Assembly: GCA_046297835.1 (NCBI GenBank)
Contig: JBKBHI010000010.1
Span: 70,871 to 134,870 of the forward strand
DNA length: 64,000 nucleotides
Direction of reading: 5' to 3'
DNA from: CAMAVH01 sp046297835
GTDB lineage: Bacteria; Pseudomonadota; Alphaproteobacteria; SMXQ01
The position numbers were made by a program, and so were the translations under genes. The stretch's first letter is position 1, and each line of letters begins with the position of its first letter. The notes under the pieces are model-generated. The model had not been told where the DNA came from. It ran no database searches and was given only the letters and a program-made list of their open reading frames with translations. This document shows, piece by piece, positions 53,317-62,442 of this stretch.

Positions 53317-53347
53317 GAAAAGGCCCGCTCGACGAGCGGGCCTTTTC
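53317..53347. terminator. Strong bidirectional terminator between lrp and greA
   Basis: 14-bp perfect stem GAAAAGGCCCGCTC, 3-nt loop, T tracts on both exits; separates convergent lrp and greA. Confidence 0.92.
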
Positions 53348-53395
53348 GATTCTGCGGGTCGCGCCGGAGGCGCGCGGTCAAATAAAGCGCGCGGC

Positions 53396-53869
53396 TTACT
53401 TGTACTGCACCTTCACGACTTCATAGGACTTGTGGCCGCCCGGCGTGGTGACTTCCACGCTATCGCCCGGCTCTTTGCCGATCAGCGCGCGCGCCAGCGG
53501 CGCGGCGACGGACAACAGGCCGCTGTTGATGTCGCTCTCGTCGGCGCCGACGATGCGGTAGGTCGCCTCTTCGTCGGTGTCCTCGTCGGCGAGCGTGACG
53601 GTGGCGCCGAAGCGCACGGTCTTGCCGGTCATCTTCGAGGCGTCGATCACCTCGGCGCGGCTCACCTTGTCCTCGAGCTCGAGCACGCGGCCTTCGATGA
53701 AGCTCTGCTTCTCGCGCGCAGCGTGATACTCGGCGTTCTCGGACAAATCGCCGTGCTCGCGCGCTTCGGCGATGGCGCGGATCACCGCCGGACGCTCGAT
53801 GTCCTTCAACTGCTTCAACTCGGCGACCAGCCGTTCATAGCCGGCCGGCGTCATGGGCATCTTTTCCAT
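53396..53869 (-). CDS. greA: Transcription elongation factor GreA
   Basis: 157 residues. An N-terminal coiled coil carries the tip acidic residues (AEAREHGDLSENAEYHAAREKQSFIEGRVLELE), and a C-terminal FKBP-like domain ends GDSVEVTTPGGHKSYEVVKVQYK. It rescues backtracked RNA polymerase. It lies downstream of carB on the same strand with a 318-bp gap holding two hairpins, so it may be read from carB or from its own promoter. Confidence 0.97.
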   Translation of the reverse strand: MEKMPMTPAGYERLVAELKQLKDIERPAVIRAIAEAREHGDLSENAEYHAAREKQSFIEGRVLELEDKVSRAEVIDASKMTGKTVRFGATVTLADEDTDEEATYRIVGADESDINSGLLSVAAPLARALIGKEPGDSVEVTTPGGHKSYEVVKVQYK

Positions 53870-54097
53870 TTCTCAGAAACCGCTCGAAAACGTGACGACG
53901 CGAAACACTCGACCGCCAGCTTGTCTAACCCGCCTGCCAAAATCCGCCTTGTCCGTCGCGCCGGAGGGGCGCGCAGAACGGCGGCTTTCGTTGCGGAGGG
54001 ACTGGTCCGCCGGACGGGTTCCAAACCCGGCCTTTGTGCCGTCAAGGGTCCGGCTTCCGCGTCCGAAAGTCAATTCAAACTGGATGGCGGCGGCCGG

Positions 54098-54154
54098 GTT
54101 ATGCACCGGATCTGTGCATAACGGGCCGCGTTTCCAGATGGGTTAACGCGGCCC
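54098..54154. promoter_or_regulatory. Two consecutive hairpins between carB and greA
   Basis: GTTATGCAC-N7-GTGCATAAC (54098-54122, 9-bp arms) and GGGCCGCGTT/AACGCGGCCC (54123-54132 with 54145-54154). They may be the carB transcript end without a U tract, or the first may be an operator. The rest of the 53870-54187 gap shows nothing clear. Confidence 0.5.
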
Positions 54155-54187
54155 AAACCTTGGAAAGCGGGCTTGAAACCAACGGCG

Positions 54188-57100
54188 TTAAAACGCCGCC
54201 TTGAAATAGGATTGCAGCGGCGCGACTTCAAGGCTGCCCGATTTCACCGCGACGATGCCCTCGACGGCGGCCAGCGCGCCGGCGACGGTGGTGTAGTAGG
54301 GGATCTTGTTCATCAGCGCGGTGCGGCGCAGATCGAAGCTGTCCGACATCGCCTGCTTGCCTTCGGTGGTGTTGAAGACGAGCTGCACTTCGCCGTTCTT
54401 CATCGCGTCGACGATGTGCGGGCGGCCTTCGAGCACCTTGTTGATGGTGCCGCACTCCACGCCCTGCTCGGCGAGATAGCGCGCGGTGCCTCGCGTGGCG
54501 ATCAGCTTGAAGCCCATCTCCACCAGCTTGCGGCCGGCTTTCACCATGGCCGGCTTGTCGCGTTCCTTCACCGAGATGAACACCGTGCCGGAAGTCGGCA
54601 CCTTGGTGCCGCCGCCGAGCTGGGATTTCGCCCAGGCGCGGCCGAAGTCGGCGTCGATGCCCATGACCTCGCCGGTCGATTTCATCTCGGGGCCGAGGAT
54701 GATGTCGACGCCGGGGAAGCGCGCAAAGGGGAACACGGCTTCCTTCACCGCGACGTGCTTCGGCTTCCAGGCGTTGTCGTTCAGCTTGAAGCCGGCCAGC
54801 GGCTCGCCGGCCATGACGCGGGCGGCGATCTTCGCCACCGGCACGCCGGTCGCCTTGGCGACGAAGGGCACGGTGCGCGAGGCGCGCGGATTGACTTCGA
54901 GGATATAGACCTCGCCGTCCTTCACCGCGAACTGCACGTTCATCAGGCCCTTGACCTTGAGCGCCTTGGCCAGCGTCACGGTCTGGGCGCGGATCTCGTC
55001 GATCACGGCCTTGGACAGATTGCGCGGCGGCAGCGAGCAGGCCGAATCGCCGGAATGCACGCCGGCCTCCTCGATATGCTCCATGATGCCGGCGACATAG
55101 ACGTCCTTGCGGTCGGCGATGGCGTCCACGTCCACTTCGACGGCATCCTGCAGATAGCTGTCGATCAGCACCGGGTTGCCGGCCGAGACCTTCACCGCCG
55201 TCGTCATGTAGCGATCGAGCTGCTCGCGCTCATGGACGATCTCCATGGCGCGGCCGCCGAGCACGTAGGAGGGGCGCACCAGGATCGGATAGCCGATCTT
55301 CGCGGCGACCTTCACCGCGTCGGGGATCGAGCGGGCGATTCCGTTCTTCGGCTGGCGCAGTTTCAGGCGCTTGAGCAAGCGTTGGAAACGCTCGCGGTCC
55401 TCGGCGATGTCGATGGCGTCCTGCGAGGTGCCGAGGATCGGCACGCCGGCCTTGGCCAAGGCCTCGGCCAATTTCAGCGGCGTCTGGCCGCCGAATTGCA
55501 CGATGACGCCGAGCAGCTTGCCCGACGACATTTCGAGCCGCGCGATCTCCAGCACGTCCTCGGCGGTTAGCGGCTCGAAATAGAGCCGGTCGGAGGTGTC
55601 GTAGTCGGTCGACACGGTCTCGGGGTTGCAGTTGACCATGATCGATTCGATGCCGACGTCTTTGAGCGCGTAAGCGGCGTGGACGCAGCAATAGTCGAAT
55701 TCGATGCCCTGGCCGATGCGGTTCGGGCCGCCGCCGAGGATCATCACCTTCTTGCGCGAGGAGATGTCCGATTCGCATTCGGCGGGGCTGAGCCCGTCGC
55801 CCTCGTAGGTCGAATACATGTAGGGCGTGTCGGAGGCGAACTCGCCGGCGCAGGTGTCGATGCGCTTGTAGACCGGGGTGACGCCGAGCGCGGCGCGGCG
55901 CGCCGCCACCTTGTCCTCGCTCAAATTCGCCAGCTCGGCGAGGCGCGCGTCGGAGAAGCCCTGGCGCTTGAGCGCGTGGAGCGCGAAGGCGTCTTTCGGC
56001 AGGCCGTTCTTCTTGATCTCGGCTTCGGCCTTCACCAGCGCCTCGACTTGCGCCAGGAACCAGGGATCGTAGGCGCAGGCGGCCTGGATCTCGGCCAGCG
56101 TCATGCCGTGGCGGAAGGCTTGCGCGATGGTCAGCAGGCGGTCGGGCGTCGGGCGCGCCAGCGCCTTGCGGATCGCGTCCTTGTCCGGCGCGCCGTCGAT
56201 GACGACGTCGTTGAGGCCGGTGAGGCCCGTCTCCATCGAACGCAGCGCCTTCTGCAAGGATTCCGCAAAGCTGCGGCCGACCGACATGGCCTCGCCGACC
56301 GACTTCATCGAAGTGGTGAGCAGCGCGTTGGTGCCGGGGAACTTCTCGAAAGTGAAGCGCGGCATCTTCGTGACGACATAGTCGATGGTCGGCTCGAAGG
56401 AGGCCGGCGTCTTGCCGCCGGTGATGTCGTTGCTCAGCTCGTCGAGCGTGTAGCCGACGGCGAGCTTGGCGGCGATCTTGGCGATGGGGAAGCCGGTCGC
56501 CTTGGAGGCGAGCGCGGAGGAGCGCGAGACGCGGGGGTTCATCTCGATGACGACCATGCGCCCCGTCTTGGGATCGACGGCGAACTGCACGTTCGAGCCG
56601 CCGGTCTCGACGCCGATCTCGCGCAGCACCGCGATCGAGGCGTTGCGCATGATCTGGTATTCTTTGTCGGTCAGCGTCAGCGCCGGAGCGACAGTGACCG
56701 AATCGCCGGTATGCACGCCCATCGGATCGATGTTCTCGATCGAGCAGACGATGATGCAATTGTCCGCCTTGTCGCGGACGACTTCCATCTCGTATTCCTT
56801 CCAGCCGAGCACGCTTTCCTCGACCAGCACTTCGCTGGTCGGCGAGGCGTCGAGGCCGCCGGCGACGATGGCTTCGAACTCGTCGCGGTTGTAGGCGATA
56901 CCGCCGCCGGTGCCGGCCAGCGTGAAGGACGGCCGGATGATGGCGGGCAGGCCGGTGGTCTTCAACGCCTCGCGCGCCTCGTCCATGTTGTGAGCGATGG
57001 CGCTGCGCGGGGATTCCAGGCCGATGCGGTCCATCGCGTTGCGGAACAGCAGGCGGTCCTCGGCCTTGTCGATGGCTTCCTTGTTGGCGCCGATCATCTC

Positions 57101-57439
57101 GACCTTGAACTTTTTGAGCACGCCCATCTTGTCGAGCGACAGGGCGGTGTTCAGCGCCGTCTGGCCGCCCATGGTCGGCAGCAGCGCGTCGGGGCGCTCC
57201 TTCTCGATGATTTTGGCGACGATGTCGGGCGTGATCGGCTCGATGTAGGTGGCGTCGGCCAGACCGGGGTCGGTCATGATCGTCGCCGGGTTCGAGTTCA
57301 CCAGGATGACGCGGTAGCCTTCCTCCTTCAGCGCCTTGCAGGCTTGCGCGCCCGAGTAATCGAACTCGCACGCCTGGCCGATGACGATCGGCCCGGCGCC
57401 GATGATGAGGATGCTTTTGATGTCTGTGCGCTTGGGCAT
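54188..57439 (-). CDS. carB: Carbamoyl-phosphate synthase large subunit
   Basis: 1083 residues, full length. Two ATP-grasp halves: the carboxyphosphate half (about 1-400; GQACEFDYSGAQACKALKEEG, EMNPRVSRSSALASKATGFPIAKIAAKLA) and the carbamate half (about 555-935; GPNRIGQGIEFDYCCVHAAYALK, EVNPRASRTVPFVAKATGVPVAKIAARVMAG), plus a C-terminal regulatory MGS domain. It makes carbamoyl phosphate for arginine and pyrimidines with CarA. A Spy/CpxP-like gene is inserted between carA and carB; carB starts 5 bp after it. Confidence 0.98.
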   Translation of the reverse strand: MPKRTDIKSILIIGAGPIVIGQACEFDYSGAQACKALKEEGYRVILVNSNPATIMTDPGLADATYIEPITPDIVAKIIEKERPDALLPTMGGQTALNTALSLDKMGVLKKFKVEMIGANKEAIDKAEDRLLFRNAMDRIGLESPRSAIAHNMDEAREALKTTGLPAIIRPSFTLAGTGGGIAYNRDEFEAIVAGGLDASPTSEVLVEESVLGWKEYEMEVVRDKADNCIIVCSIENIDPMGVHTGDSVTVAPALTLTDKEYQIMRNASIAVLREIGVETGGSNVQFAVDPKTGRMVVIEMNPRVSRSSALASKATGFPIAKIAAKLAVGYTLDELSNDITGGKTPASFEPTIDYVVTKMPRFTFEKFPGTNALLTTSMKSVGEAMSVGRSFAESLQKALRSMETGLTGLNDVVIDGAPDKDAIRKALARPTPDRLLTIAQAFRHGMTLAEIQAACAYDPWFLAQVEALVKAEAEIKKNGLPKDAFALHALKRQGFSDARLAELANLSEDKVAARRAALGVTPVYKRIDTCAGEFASDTPYMYSTYEGDGLSPAECESDISSRKKVMILGGGPNRIGQGIEFDYCCVHAAYALKDVGIESIMVNCNPETVSTDYDTSDRLYFEPLTAEDVLEIARLEMSSGKLLGVIVQFGGQTPLKLAEALAKAGVPILGTSQDAIDIAEDRERFQRLLKRLKLRQPKNGIARSIPDAVKVAAKIGYPILVRPSYVLGGRAMEIVHEREQLDRYMTTAVKVSAGNPVLIDSYLQDAVEVDVDAIADRKDVYVAGIMEHIEEAGVHSGDSACSLPPRNLSKAVIDEIRAQTVTLAKALKVKGLMNVQFAVKDGEVYILEVNPRASRTVPFVAKATGVPVAKIAARVMAGEPLAGFKLNDNAWKPKHVAVKEAVFPFARFPGVDIILGPEMKSTGEVMGIDADFGRAWAKSQLGGGTKVPTSGTVFISVKERDKPAMVKAGRKLVEMGFKLIATRGTARYLAEQGVECGTINKVLEGRPHIVDAMKNGEVQLVFNTTEGKQAMSDSFDLRRTALMNKIPYYTTVAGALAAVEGIVAVKSGSLEVAPLQSYFKAAF

Positions 57440-57444
57440 GGGAC

Positions 57445-57993
57445 TCAGTGATGCGAACGGTGGGGCGAGGGCGAGGGGGCGTTTTGGCTGTAGCCGCGTA
57501 GATTGTCGTAGAGCGCGATCTGCTGCGGCGACAGCAGCGCCTTCATGTCGAGATGCGCCTTGAGATGCGCGGCGCGATAGCGGCCATAGAGCCGGCCTAG
57601 TTCTTCGCTACGCTGCGCAAGCTCGGCCTTGTCGAGCCCATTGCCCGTGAAAGATCTGTCGAGGGCTTGTTCGGCGGCGACGATCTCGGCGCCGATGGCT
57701 TTCGCTTCGGCTTGCATGGCGTCGAACGCGGCTTTCGTGCTGGCCCGTTGCCGAGCCGACAGTTTGAGCTTGTCGGCCAATTCGAGGACATGGGACGGGC
57801 CGGGATAGCCGTTCAATTCTGCGGCCAGGGCATAGCCTGCACCGCGACCGGCGAGCAGATCGGCGGCATCCTTCTCCGATAGCGCTTTCACGCCGCGCGT
57901 CTCGAAGCCTTGATAGGGCGAGGGGCTCTCGGTTGCCTGAGCGCTGGAGACAAAAGTGAAGATGGCGGCAATGATGATGGGATGGCGCATCAT
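57445..57993 (-). CDS. Spy/CpxP-like periplasmic protein between carA and carB
   Basis: 182 residues. Signal peptide (HPIIIAAIFTFVSSAQA), then an all-helical protein with the LTxxQ-like element LSPQQIALYDNLRGYS near the C-terminus and another LSARQRASTKAAFDAM stretch, the repeated motif of Spy/CpxP chaperones and metal sensors. Its ATG overlaps the carA stop by 4 bp and its stop lies 5 bp before carB, so it is translated in the carAB operon. It is an odd partner for carbamoyl-phosphate synthase. Confidence 0.72.
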   Translation of the reverse strand: MMRHPIIIAAIFTFVSSAQATESPSPYQGFETRGVKALSEKDAADLLAGRGAGYALAAELNGYPGPSHVLELADKLKLSARQRASTKAAFDAMQAEAKAIGAEIVAAEQALDRSFTGNGLDKAELAQRSEELGRLYGRYRAAHLKAHLDMKALLSPQQIALYDNLRGYSQNAPSPSPHRSHH

Positions 57994-59306
57994 TTCTTCG
58001 CTTCCATCAGCTTCACGAACCGCTCGAACAGATAGTGGCTGTCCTGCGGGCCGGGGGAGGCTTCGGGGTGGTATTGCACGGAGAACACCGGCTTGCCTTC
58101 AACGCGCAGGCCTTCGAGCACGCCGTCGAACAGCGAGACGTGCGTGGCCTTCACGCCTTTCGGCAATGTCTCTTCCATCACCGCGAAGCCGTGATTCTGG
58201 CTGGTGATCTCGACCTTGCCGGTCTCCAAATCCTTCACCGGCTGGTTCGCGCCGCGATGACCCAAAGGCAGCTTCTTGGTTTTCGCGCCGAGCGCGAGGC
58301 CGAGCAATTGATGGCCGAGGCAGATGCCGAACAAAGGCTTGCCGCTTTCCAGCACCTTCTGGATCGTCGGCACGGCGTAAGTTCCGGTGGCGGCCGGATC
58401 GCCGGGGCCGTTCGACAGGAACACGCCGTCGGGCTTGTGGCGGAGAATATCTTCGGCGGTGGCGGTGGCCGGCACGACGGTCACTTTGCAGCCGGCGGCG
58501 GCGAGGCAGCGCAGGATGTTGCGCTTGGCGCCGTAATCGACGGCGACGACATGATGCTTGGGCTTGTCCTGCGTGGCGTAGCCTTTGCCGAGCGTCCAGG
58601 CGGCTTCGTCCCACGTGTAGGTCTGACGGCAGGAGACCTCTTTGGCCAGGTCCATGCCTTCGAGGCCGGGCCAGGCCTTGGCCTGCTCGATCAGCGCCGG
58701 CACGTCGATCAGCTTGGGATTTTTCGGCGCGTTCGGCTGATGGACGATGACGCCGTTGGGCGCGCCGTGGTCGCGGATCAGGCGCGTCAGGCGGCGCGTG
58801 TCGACGCCGGCGATGCCGACCATGTCGTGGGATTTCAGCCAAGCGTCGAGATGCTGCGCGGCGCGCCAGTTGGCCGGCTCGGTGATCGAGGCTTTGAGCA
58901 CGAGGCCGCGCGCGGCCGGCGTCGTCGTCTCGATGTCTTCGAGGTTCGCGCCGACATTGCCGACATGCGGGAAGGTGAAGGTGATGATCTGGCCGGCATA
59001 GGACGGATCGGTGAGGATCTCCTGATAGCCGGTGATCGAAGTGTTGAAGCAGACCTCGCCGACGCGGACGCCGGTCGCGCCGATGCCCTGGCCCCAGATC
59101 ACCGTGCCGTCGGCCAGCACGATTGCTGCTGTCGCACCAGGAGGGCGGGGGGCGGGGCGCGGGGCCGCCGTGCCGTTCAGCGGCGCGGGCGAGGCTTTCT
59201 TTCTAGCGGCGGTCTTCTTGGGAGCGGCTTTTTTCGCGCGACTGGAAACGCCGCCCCCCGCTTTTTTCTGCGGAGTGGGGCGGGCTTTGCGGGCGGTCGG
59301 CGGCAT
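57990..59306 (-). CDS. carA: Carbamoyl-phosphate synthase small (glutaminase) subunit
   Basis: 438 residues from ATG 59306 (AGGAG 7 nt before). An extra N-terminal 50-55 residues are Lys/Ala/Pro rich and histone-H1-like before the true CarA start (TAAIVLADGTVIWGQG). The class I amidotransferase triad is intact: Cys in FGICLGHQLLG, His and Glu in SVQYHPEASPGPQDS. It hydrolyses glutamine and passes ammonia to CarB. The basic extension is probably disordered. Confidence 0.95.
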   Translation of the reverse strand: MPPTARKARPTPQKKAGGGVSSRAKKAAPKKTAARKKASPAPLNGTAAPRPAPRPPGATAAIVLADGTVIWGQGIGATGVRVGEVCFNTSITGYQEILTDPSYAGQIITFTFPHVGNVGANLEDIETTTPAARGLVLKASITEPANWRAAQHLDAWLKSHDMVGIAGVDTRRLTRLIRDHGAPNGVIVHQPNAPKNPKLIDVPALIEQAKAWPGLEGMDLAKEVSCRQTYTWDEAAWTLGKGYATQDKPKHHVVAVDYGAKRNILRCLAAAGCKVTVVPATATAEDILRHKPDGVFLSNGPGDPAATGTYAVPTIQKVLESGKPLFGICLGHQLLGLALGAKTKKLPLGHRGANQPVKDLETGKVEITSQNHGFAVMEETLPKGVKATHVSLFDGVLEGLRVEGKPVFSVQYHPEASPGPQDSHYLFERFVKLMEAKK

Positions 59307-59602
59307 GGCGGGCTCCTGCGGCCCAGCCTCGGGCTTCGCGGCCCCGCTCCTGACAGGGCGGGTCGCGTGAGGTCCGGGCGGGCCAAACATACGATACGGC
59401 GAAGGCCGCCAGCAGGGCGAGGGCACACCTGGGCGGCGATTAAATTGGCCGTTAGATAAGCAAACGGGGCGAGGACGTCAAGCGTGACGGCTTTAAAAAG
59501 ACAAAGTCTTTTCAATGGGTTGAGAATCATTCGGACATTGCCAAGACAAGTCCTTTCCTGTAGTTTGTGCGTTTCCCGACAGTCCGGTTGCAAAAGCCTC
59601 AC

Positions 59603-60061
59603 ATGCTTCGTCCCGCCATCAACGACGCGCTGAAAAACGCCATGAAGGCGAAGGATCAGCGGGCGATCTCCACCGTTCGTCTCATCCTCGCCGCGCTGAA
59701 GGACCGCGACATCGCGGTGCGCAGCACCGGCACCTGCGATCCGATCCCCGATTCGGCGATCCTCGAGATGCTGCAGAAGATGGTGAAGCAGCGCCACGAG
59801 AGCATCGACATGTACGAAAAGGGCGGCCGGCCCGAGCTGGCGCAGCAGGAGCGCGAGGAAATCGCCGTCATCGAAAGCTTCCTGCCCAAACAGTTGGGCG
59901 AAGCCGAGACGGCCGCCGCGGTCGAGGCCGCCATCGCCGCCGTCGGCGCCGCCGGCATCAAGGACATGGGCAAGGTCATGGCGCAGCTGAAGGCCGACCA
60001 TGCCGGCGTGATGGACTTCGCCAAGGCCGGCGGCCTGGTGAAGCAGAAACTGTCGGCGTAA
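59603..60061 (+). CDS. GatB/YqeY domain protein
   Basis: 152 residues from ATG 59603 (MLRPAINDALKNAMKAKDQRAISTVRLILAALKDRDI). Two helical bundles; it resembles the tRNA-binding tail of the GatB amidotransferase subunit. Typical ending VMDFAKAGGLVKQKLS. It is placed between carA (divergent) and dnaG, the usual Rhizobiales order. Molecular role not firmly known; a tRNA-amidation-related function is assumed. Confidence 0.92.
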   Translation: MLRPAINDALKNAMKAKDQRAISTVRLILAALKDRDIAVRSTGTCDPIPDSAILEMLQKMVKQRHESIDMYEKGGRPELAQQEREEIAVIESFLPKQLGEAETAAAVEAAIAAVGAAGIKDMGKVMAQLKADHAGVMDFAKAGGLVKQKLSA

Positions 60062-60181
60062 TTCGCGTAACGCCCGCGCGCTGGCCCATGGGATGCTCTG
60101 GGCGCGCACAGGGGGGGCGGCAAGAGCATCGTGCAGGACGCGCGGCGAGCCGTCTGTTGACGCTGGAGTGTGCAGCCGCCG

Positions 60182-62200
60182 ATGGCGTTCGATCCGTCTT
60201 TTCTCGATGAACTGCGCAATCGGCTGAATATCGCCGACGTCGTCGCGCGCCGGGTGAAGCTGGTCAAGCGCGGCCGCGAGCACACCGGCCTCTGCCCGTT
60301 CCACAACGAAAAGAGCCCGTCCTTCACGGTCAGCGAGGACAAGGGCTTCTTCCATTGCTTCGGCTGCGGCGCGCACGGCGACGTCATCGGCTTCGTCATG
60401 CGCACGGAGAACATGTCGTTCCCCGAAGCGGTCGAGCGCCTGGCGGGCGACGCCGGCCTGGAGGTGCCGCGCATGACGCGCGAGGAGCGCGAGGACGGCC
60501 AGAAGCGCCAGACGCTGCACGCCGTCGTCGAGGCCGCCGCCGCCTGGTTCATGCTCGAATTGGCGTCGCCGCGCGGCCGGCCGGGCCGCGACTACCTCGC
60601 CCGGCGCGGCATCAGCCTGGCGGTGATCGAGCGCTTCCGGCTCGGCTACGCGCCCGAAGCGCGCGGCGCGCTGAAAGCGGCGCTGCTCAAGCAGGGCTTT
60701 CCCGAGGAGCTGATTTTAGAGGCCGGCCTGATCCGCAAGCGCGAGAGCGACGGCGAGACCTACGACCTGTTCCGCAACCGCGTGATCTTCCCGATCACCG
60801 ACCGGCGCGGCCGCGTCATCGCCTTCGGCGGCCGCGTGCTCGATCCGGCGCCGGAGGGCGCGCCGAAATATCTCAATTCGCCGGAGACGCCGCTCTTTCA
60901 CAAGGGCCGCAACCTTTATGGCTACGCGCAAGCGATGGAAGGCGCGCGCAAAGAGAATCTCATCGTCGTCACCGAAGGTTACATGGACGCGATCGCCGCT
61001 TTGGCCGCCGGCGTCCCCGCCGTCGCGCCGCTCGGCACGGCGCTGACCGAGGACCAGATGCGCGAACTGTGGCGGCTGGTGCCCGAGCCGGTGCTCAGTT
61101 TCGACGGCGATTCGGCCGGCCTGCGCGCCGCCGCGCGCGCCGCCGAACGGGCGTTGCCGCTGATCGTGCCGGGCCGCACCCTGCGTTTCGTCAGCCTGCC
61201 GGCCGGCGAGGACCCCGACAGCCTGATCGGCAAGCAGGGCGTCGCCGCGTTCCGCGCGCTGCTGGAATCGGCCAAGCCGTTGTCGCAATTGCTATGGGAT
61301 TTGGCAGTAGCTTCAGTTTTGGGGGCGGGCCAATCGACCGACAGCCCGGAGAAGATCGCCGTCATCGAAAAGACGCTGATGGATTTCGCCGCCAAGGTCG
61401 CCGATCCGACCCTGAAGAAACATTACCAGGACCATTTCCGCGACCGCGCGCGCCGCGAATTGCGGCCCGGCGGCTCGCGCCCGGCCCCGGCCGGCCGGCC
61501 CGGGGGATATGGCGGCGGGTATGGCGGCGGGTATGGCGCGCCGCAGCGCGGCTTTGGCGGGCGTGGCGCGCCAGGGCGCGGATTCCGCCCCGCCGGGCGC
61601 GGTTTCGGCCCCCCTGGGTTCCCTGGGGCCGGGTTCCCCGCCCTCGTGCCGTTGACACCGCTCGACCCGCTGGGGCGCGGCGAGGACGTCCAGTCCGCGC
61701 GGCGCGAGCGCACGCTGCTTGCCACGGTCCTCAACCACCCCGAAATTTTGTCGGATGTGGAGGAGGAGTTGGCGCATATTTTGCTTGAATCCCGCGAGCT
61801 TGACAGTCTCCGGCTGGCGATCCTAGAAGTGGCCGCCGCGCGCGTCGGGAGCGCGCCCGCGGAGGCCCATTCGGGCGCGCCCGTCCTTGACGGGGCGGCG
61901 CTGCGAAACCATCTGACAGAGCGAGGATTTCGGTCGCTGATCGAGCGGTTGTGCGACGGGCAGGCGGGCGCGGGCGAAGCTTTCGTGCGGCCCGACGCCG
62001 ACGCGGCGGACGCTTTGGCGGGTTGGCGCTACGCCCTCGACCGGCACCGGTTGGCGGAACTCAAGGCGGAGATCAAGGCGGCGGAGGCGGCCTGCGCCCG
62101 CGAGCCGGACAACCCGGATCATTGGACGCGGCTGGATGCCCTGAAACGCGAGGAACATCGCGGCGCCAGCGACGAGGCCGATTTGGAGCGGCAAGGATAA
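60182..62200 (+). CDS. dnaG: DNA primase
   Basis: 672 residues from ATG 60182. CHC2 zinc finger (C38, H41, C59, C62), TOPRIM catalytic core (VVTEGYMDAIAALAAGVPAVAPLGTAL ... FDGDSAGLRAAARAAERALP) and a C-terminal helicase-interaction domain (about 490-672). Unusual: between TOPRIM and the C-terminal domain there is a Gly/Arg/Pro/Tyr-rich linker of about 60 residues (roughly 428-488), with repeated GGYGGG and RGF/GRGF units. It synthesises RNA primers and is followed by rpoD, as in the classical macromolecular-synthesis operon. Confidence 0.96.
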   Translation: MAFDPSFLDELRNRLNIADVVARRVKLVKRGREHTGLCPFHNEKSPSFTVSEDKGFFHCFGCGAHGDVIGFVMRTENMSFPEAVERLAGDAGLEVPRMTREEREDGQKRQTLHAVVEAAAAWFMLELASPRGRPGRDYLARRGISLAVIERFRLGYAPEARGALKAALLKQGFPEELILEAGLIRKRESDGETYDLFRNRVIFPITDRRGRVIAFGGRVLDPAPEGAPKYLNSPETPLFHKGRNLYGYAQAMEGARKENLIVVTEGYMDAIAALAAGVPAVAPLGTALTEDQMRELWRLVPEPVLSFDGDSAGLRAAARAAERALPLIVPGRTLRFVSLPAGEDPDSLIGKQGVAAFRALLESAKPLSQLLWDLAVASVLGAGQSTDSPEKIAVIEKTLMDFAAKVADPTLKKHYQDHFRDRARRELRPGGSRPAPAGRPGGYGGGYGGGYGAPQRGFGGRGAPGRGFRPAGRGFGPPGFPGAGFPALVPLTPLDPLGRGEDVQSARRERTLLATVLNHPEILSDVEEELAHILLESRELDSLRLAILEVAAARVGSAPAEAHSGAPVLDGAALRNHLTERGFRSLIERLCDGQAGAGEAFVRPDADAADALAGWRYALDRHRLAELKAEIKAAEAACAREPDNPDHWTRLDALKREEHRGASDEADLERQG

Positions 62201-62380
62201 TTCCAGGCGCGCGCCCCTTCGCGAGAAGCGGGGCGCGACATGAGGCCAACGGATCGGCTCCGTCGGCGCGTTGCACTTTTGACCCTGCCCGCAGGGTCGG
62301 CGGATTTTCTGCCCCTGTTCGCAGGGCGATGTCGAGAATTGCGCCGGCGGCCGATCCGCCGGCATGGCGATTGAATGAGC

Positions 62381-62432
62381 ACGTAACGCGCCCTCCGGGG
62401 CGATGAACGTAACGCGCCCCTCGGGGCGATGA
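62381..62432. repeat. 26-bp tandem repeat upstream of rpoD
   Basis: ACGTAACGCGCCC(T/C)CGGGGCGATGA occurs twice in tandem (62381-62406, 62407-62432), each able to form a GCGCCC/GGGGCG hairpin, ending 10 bp before the rpoD start. It probably forms part of the rpoD leader. Confidence 0.75.
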
Positions 62433-62442
62433 AACGGAACGG

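Noticed and set aside
55679..57451. A 590-codon plus-strand frame across carB
   Set aside because: Antisense shadow of carB, without a ribosome-binding site or recognisable domains.
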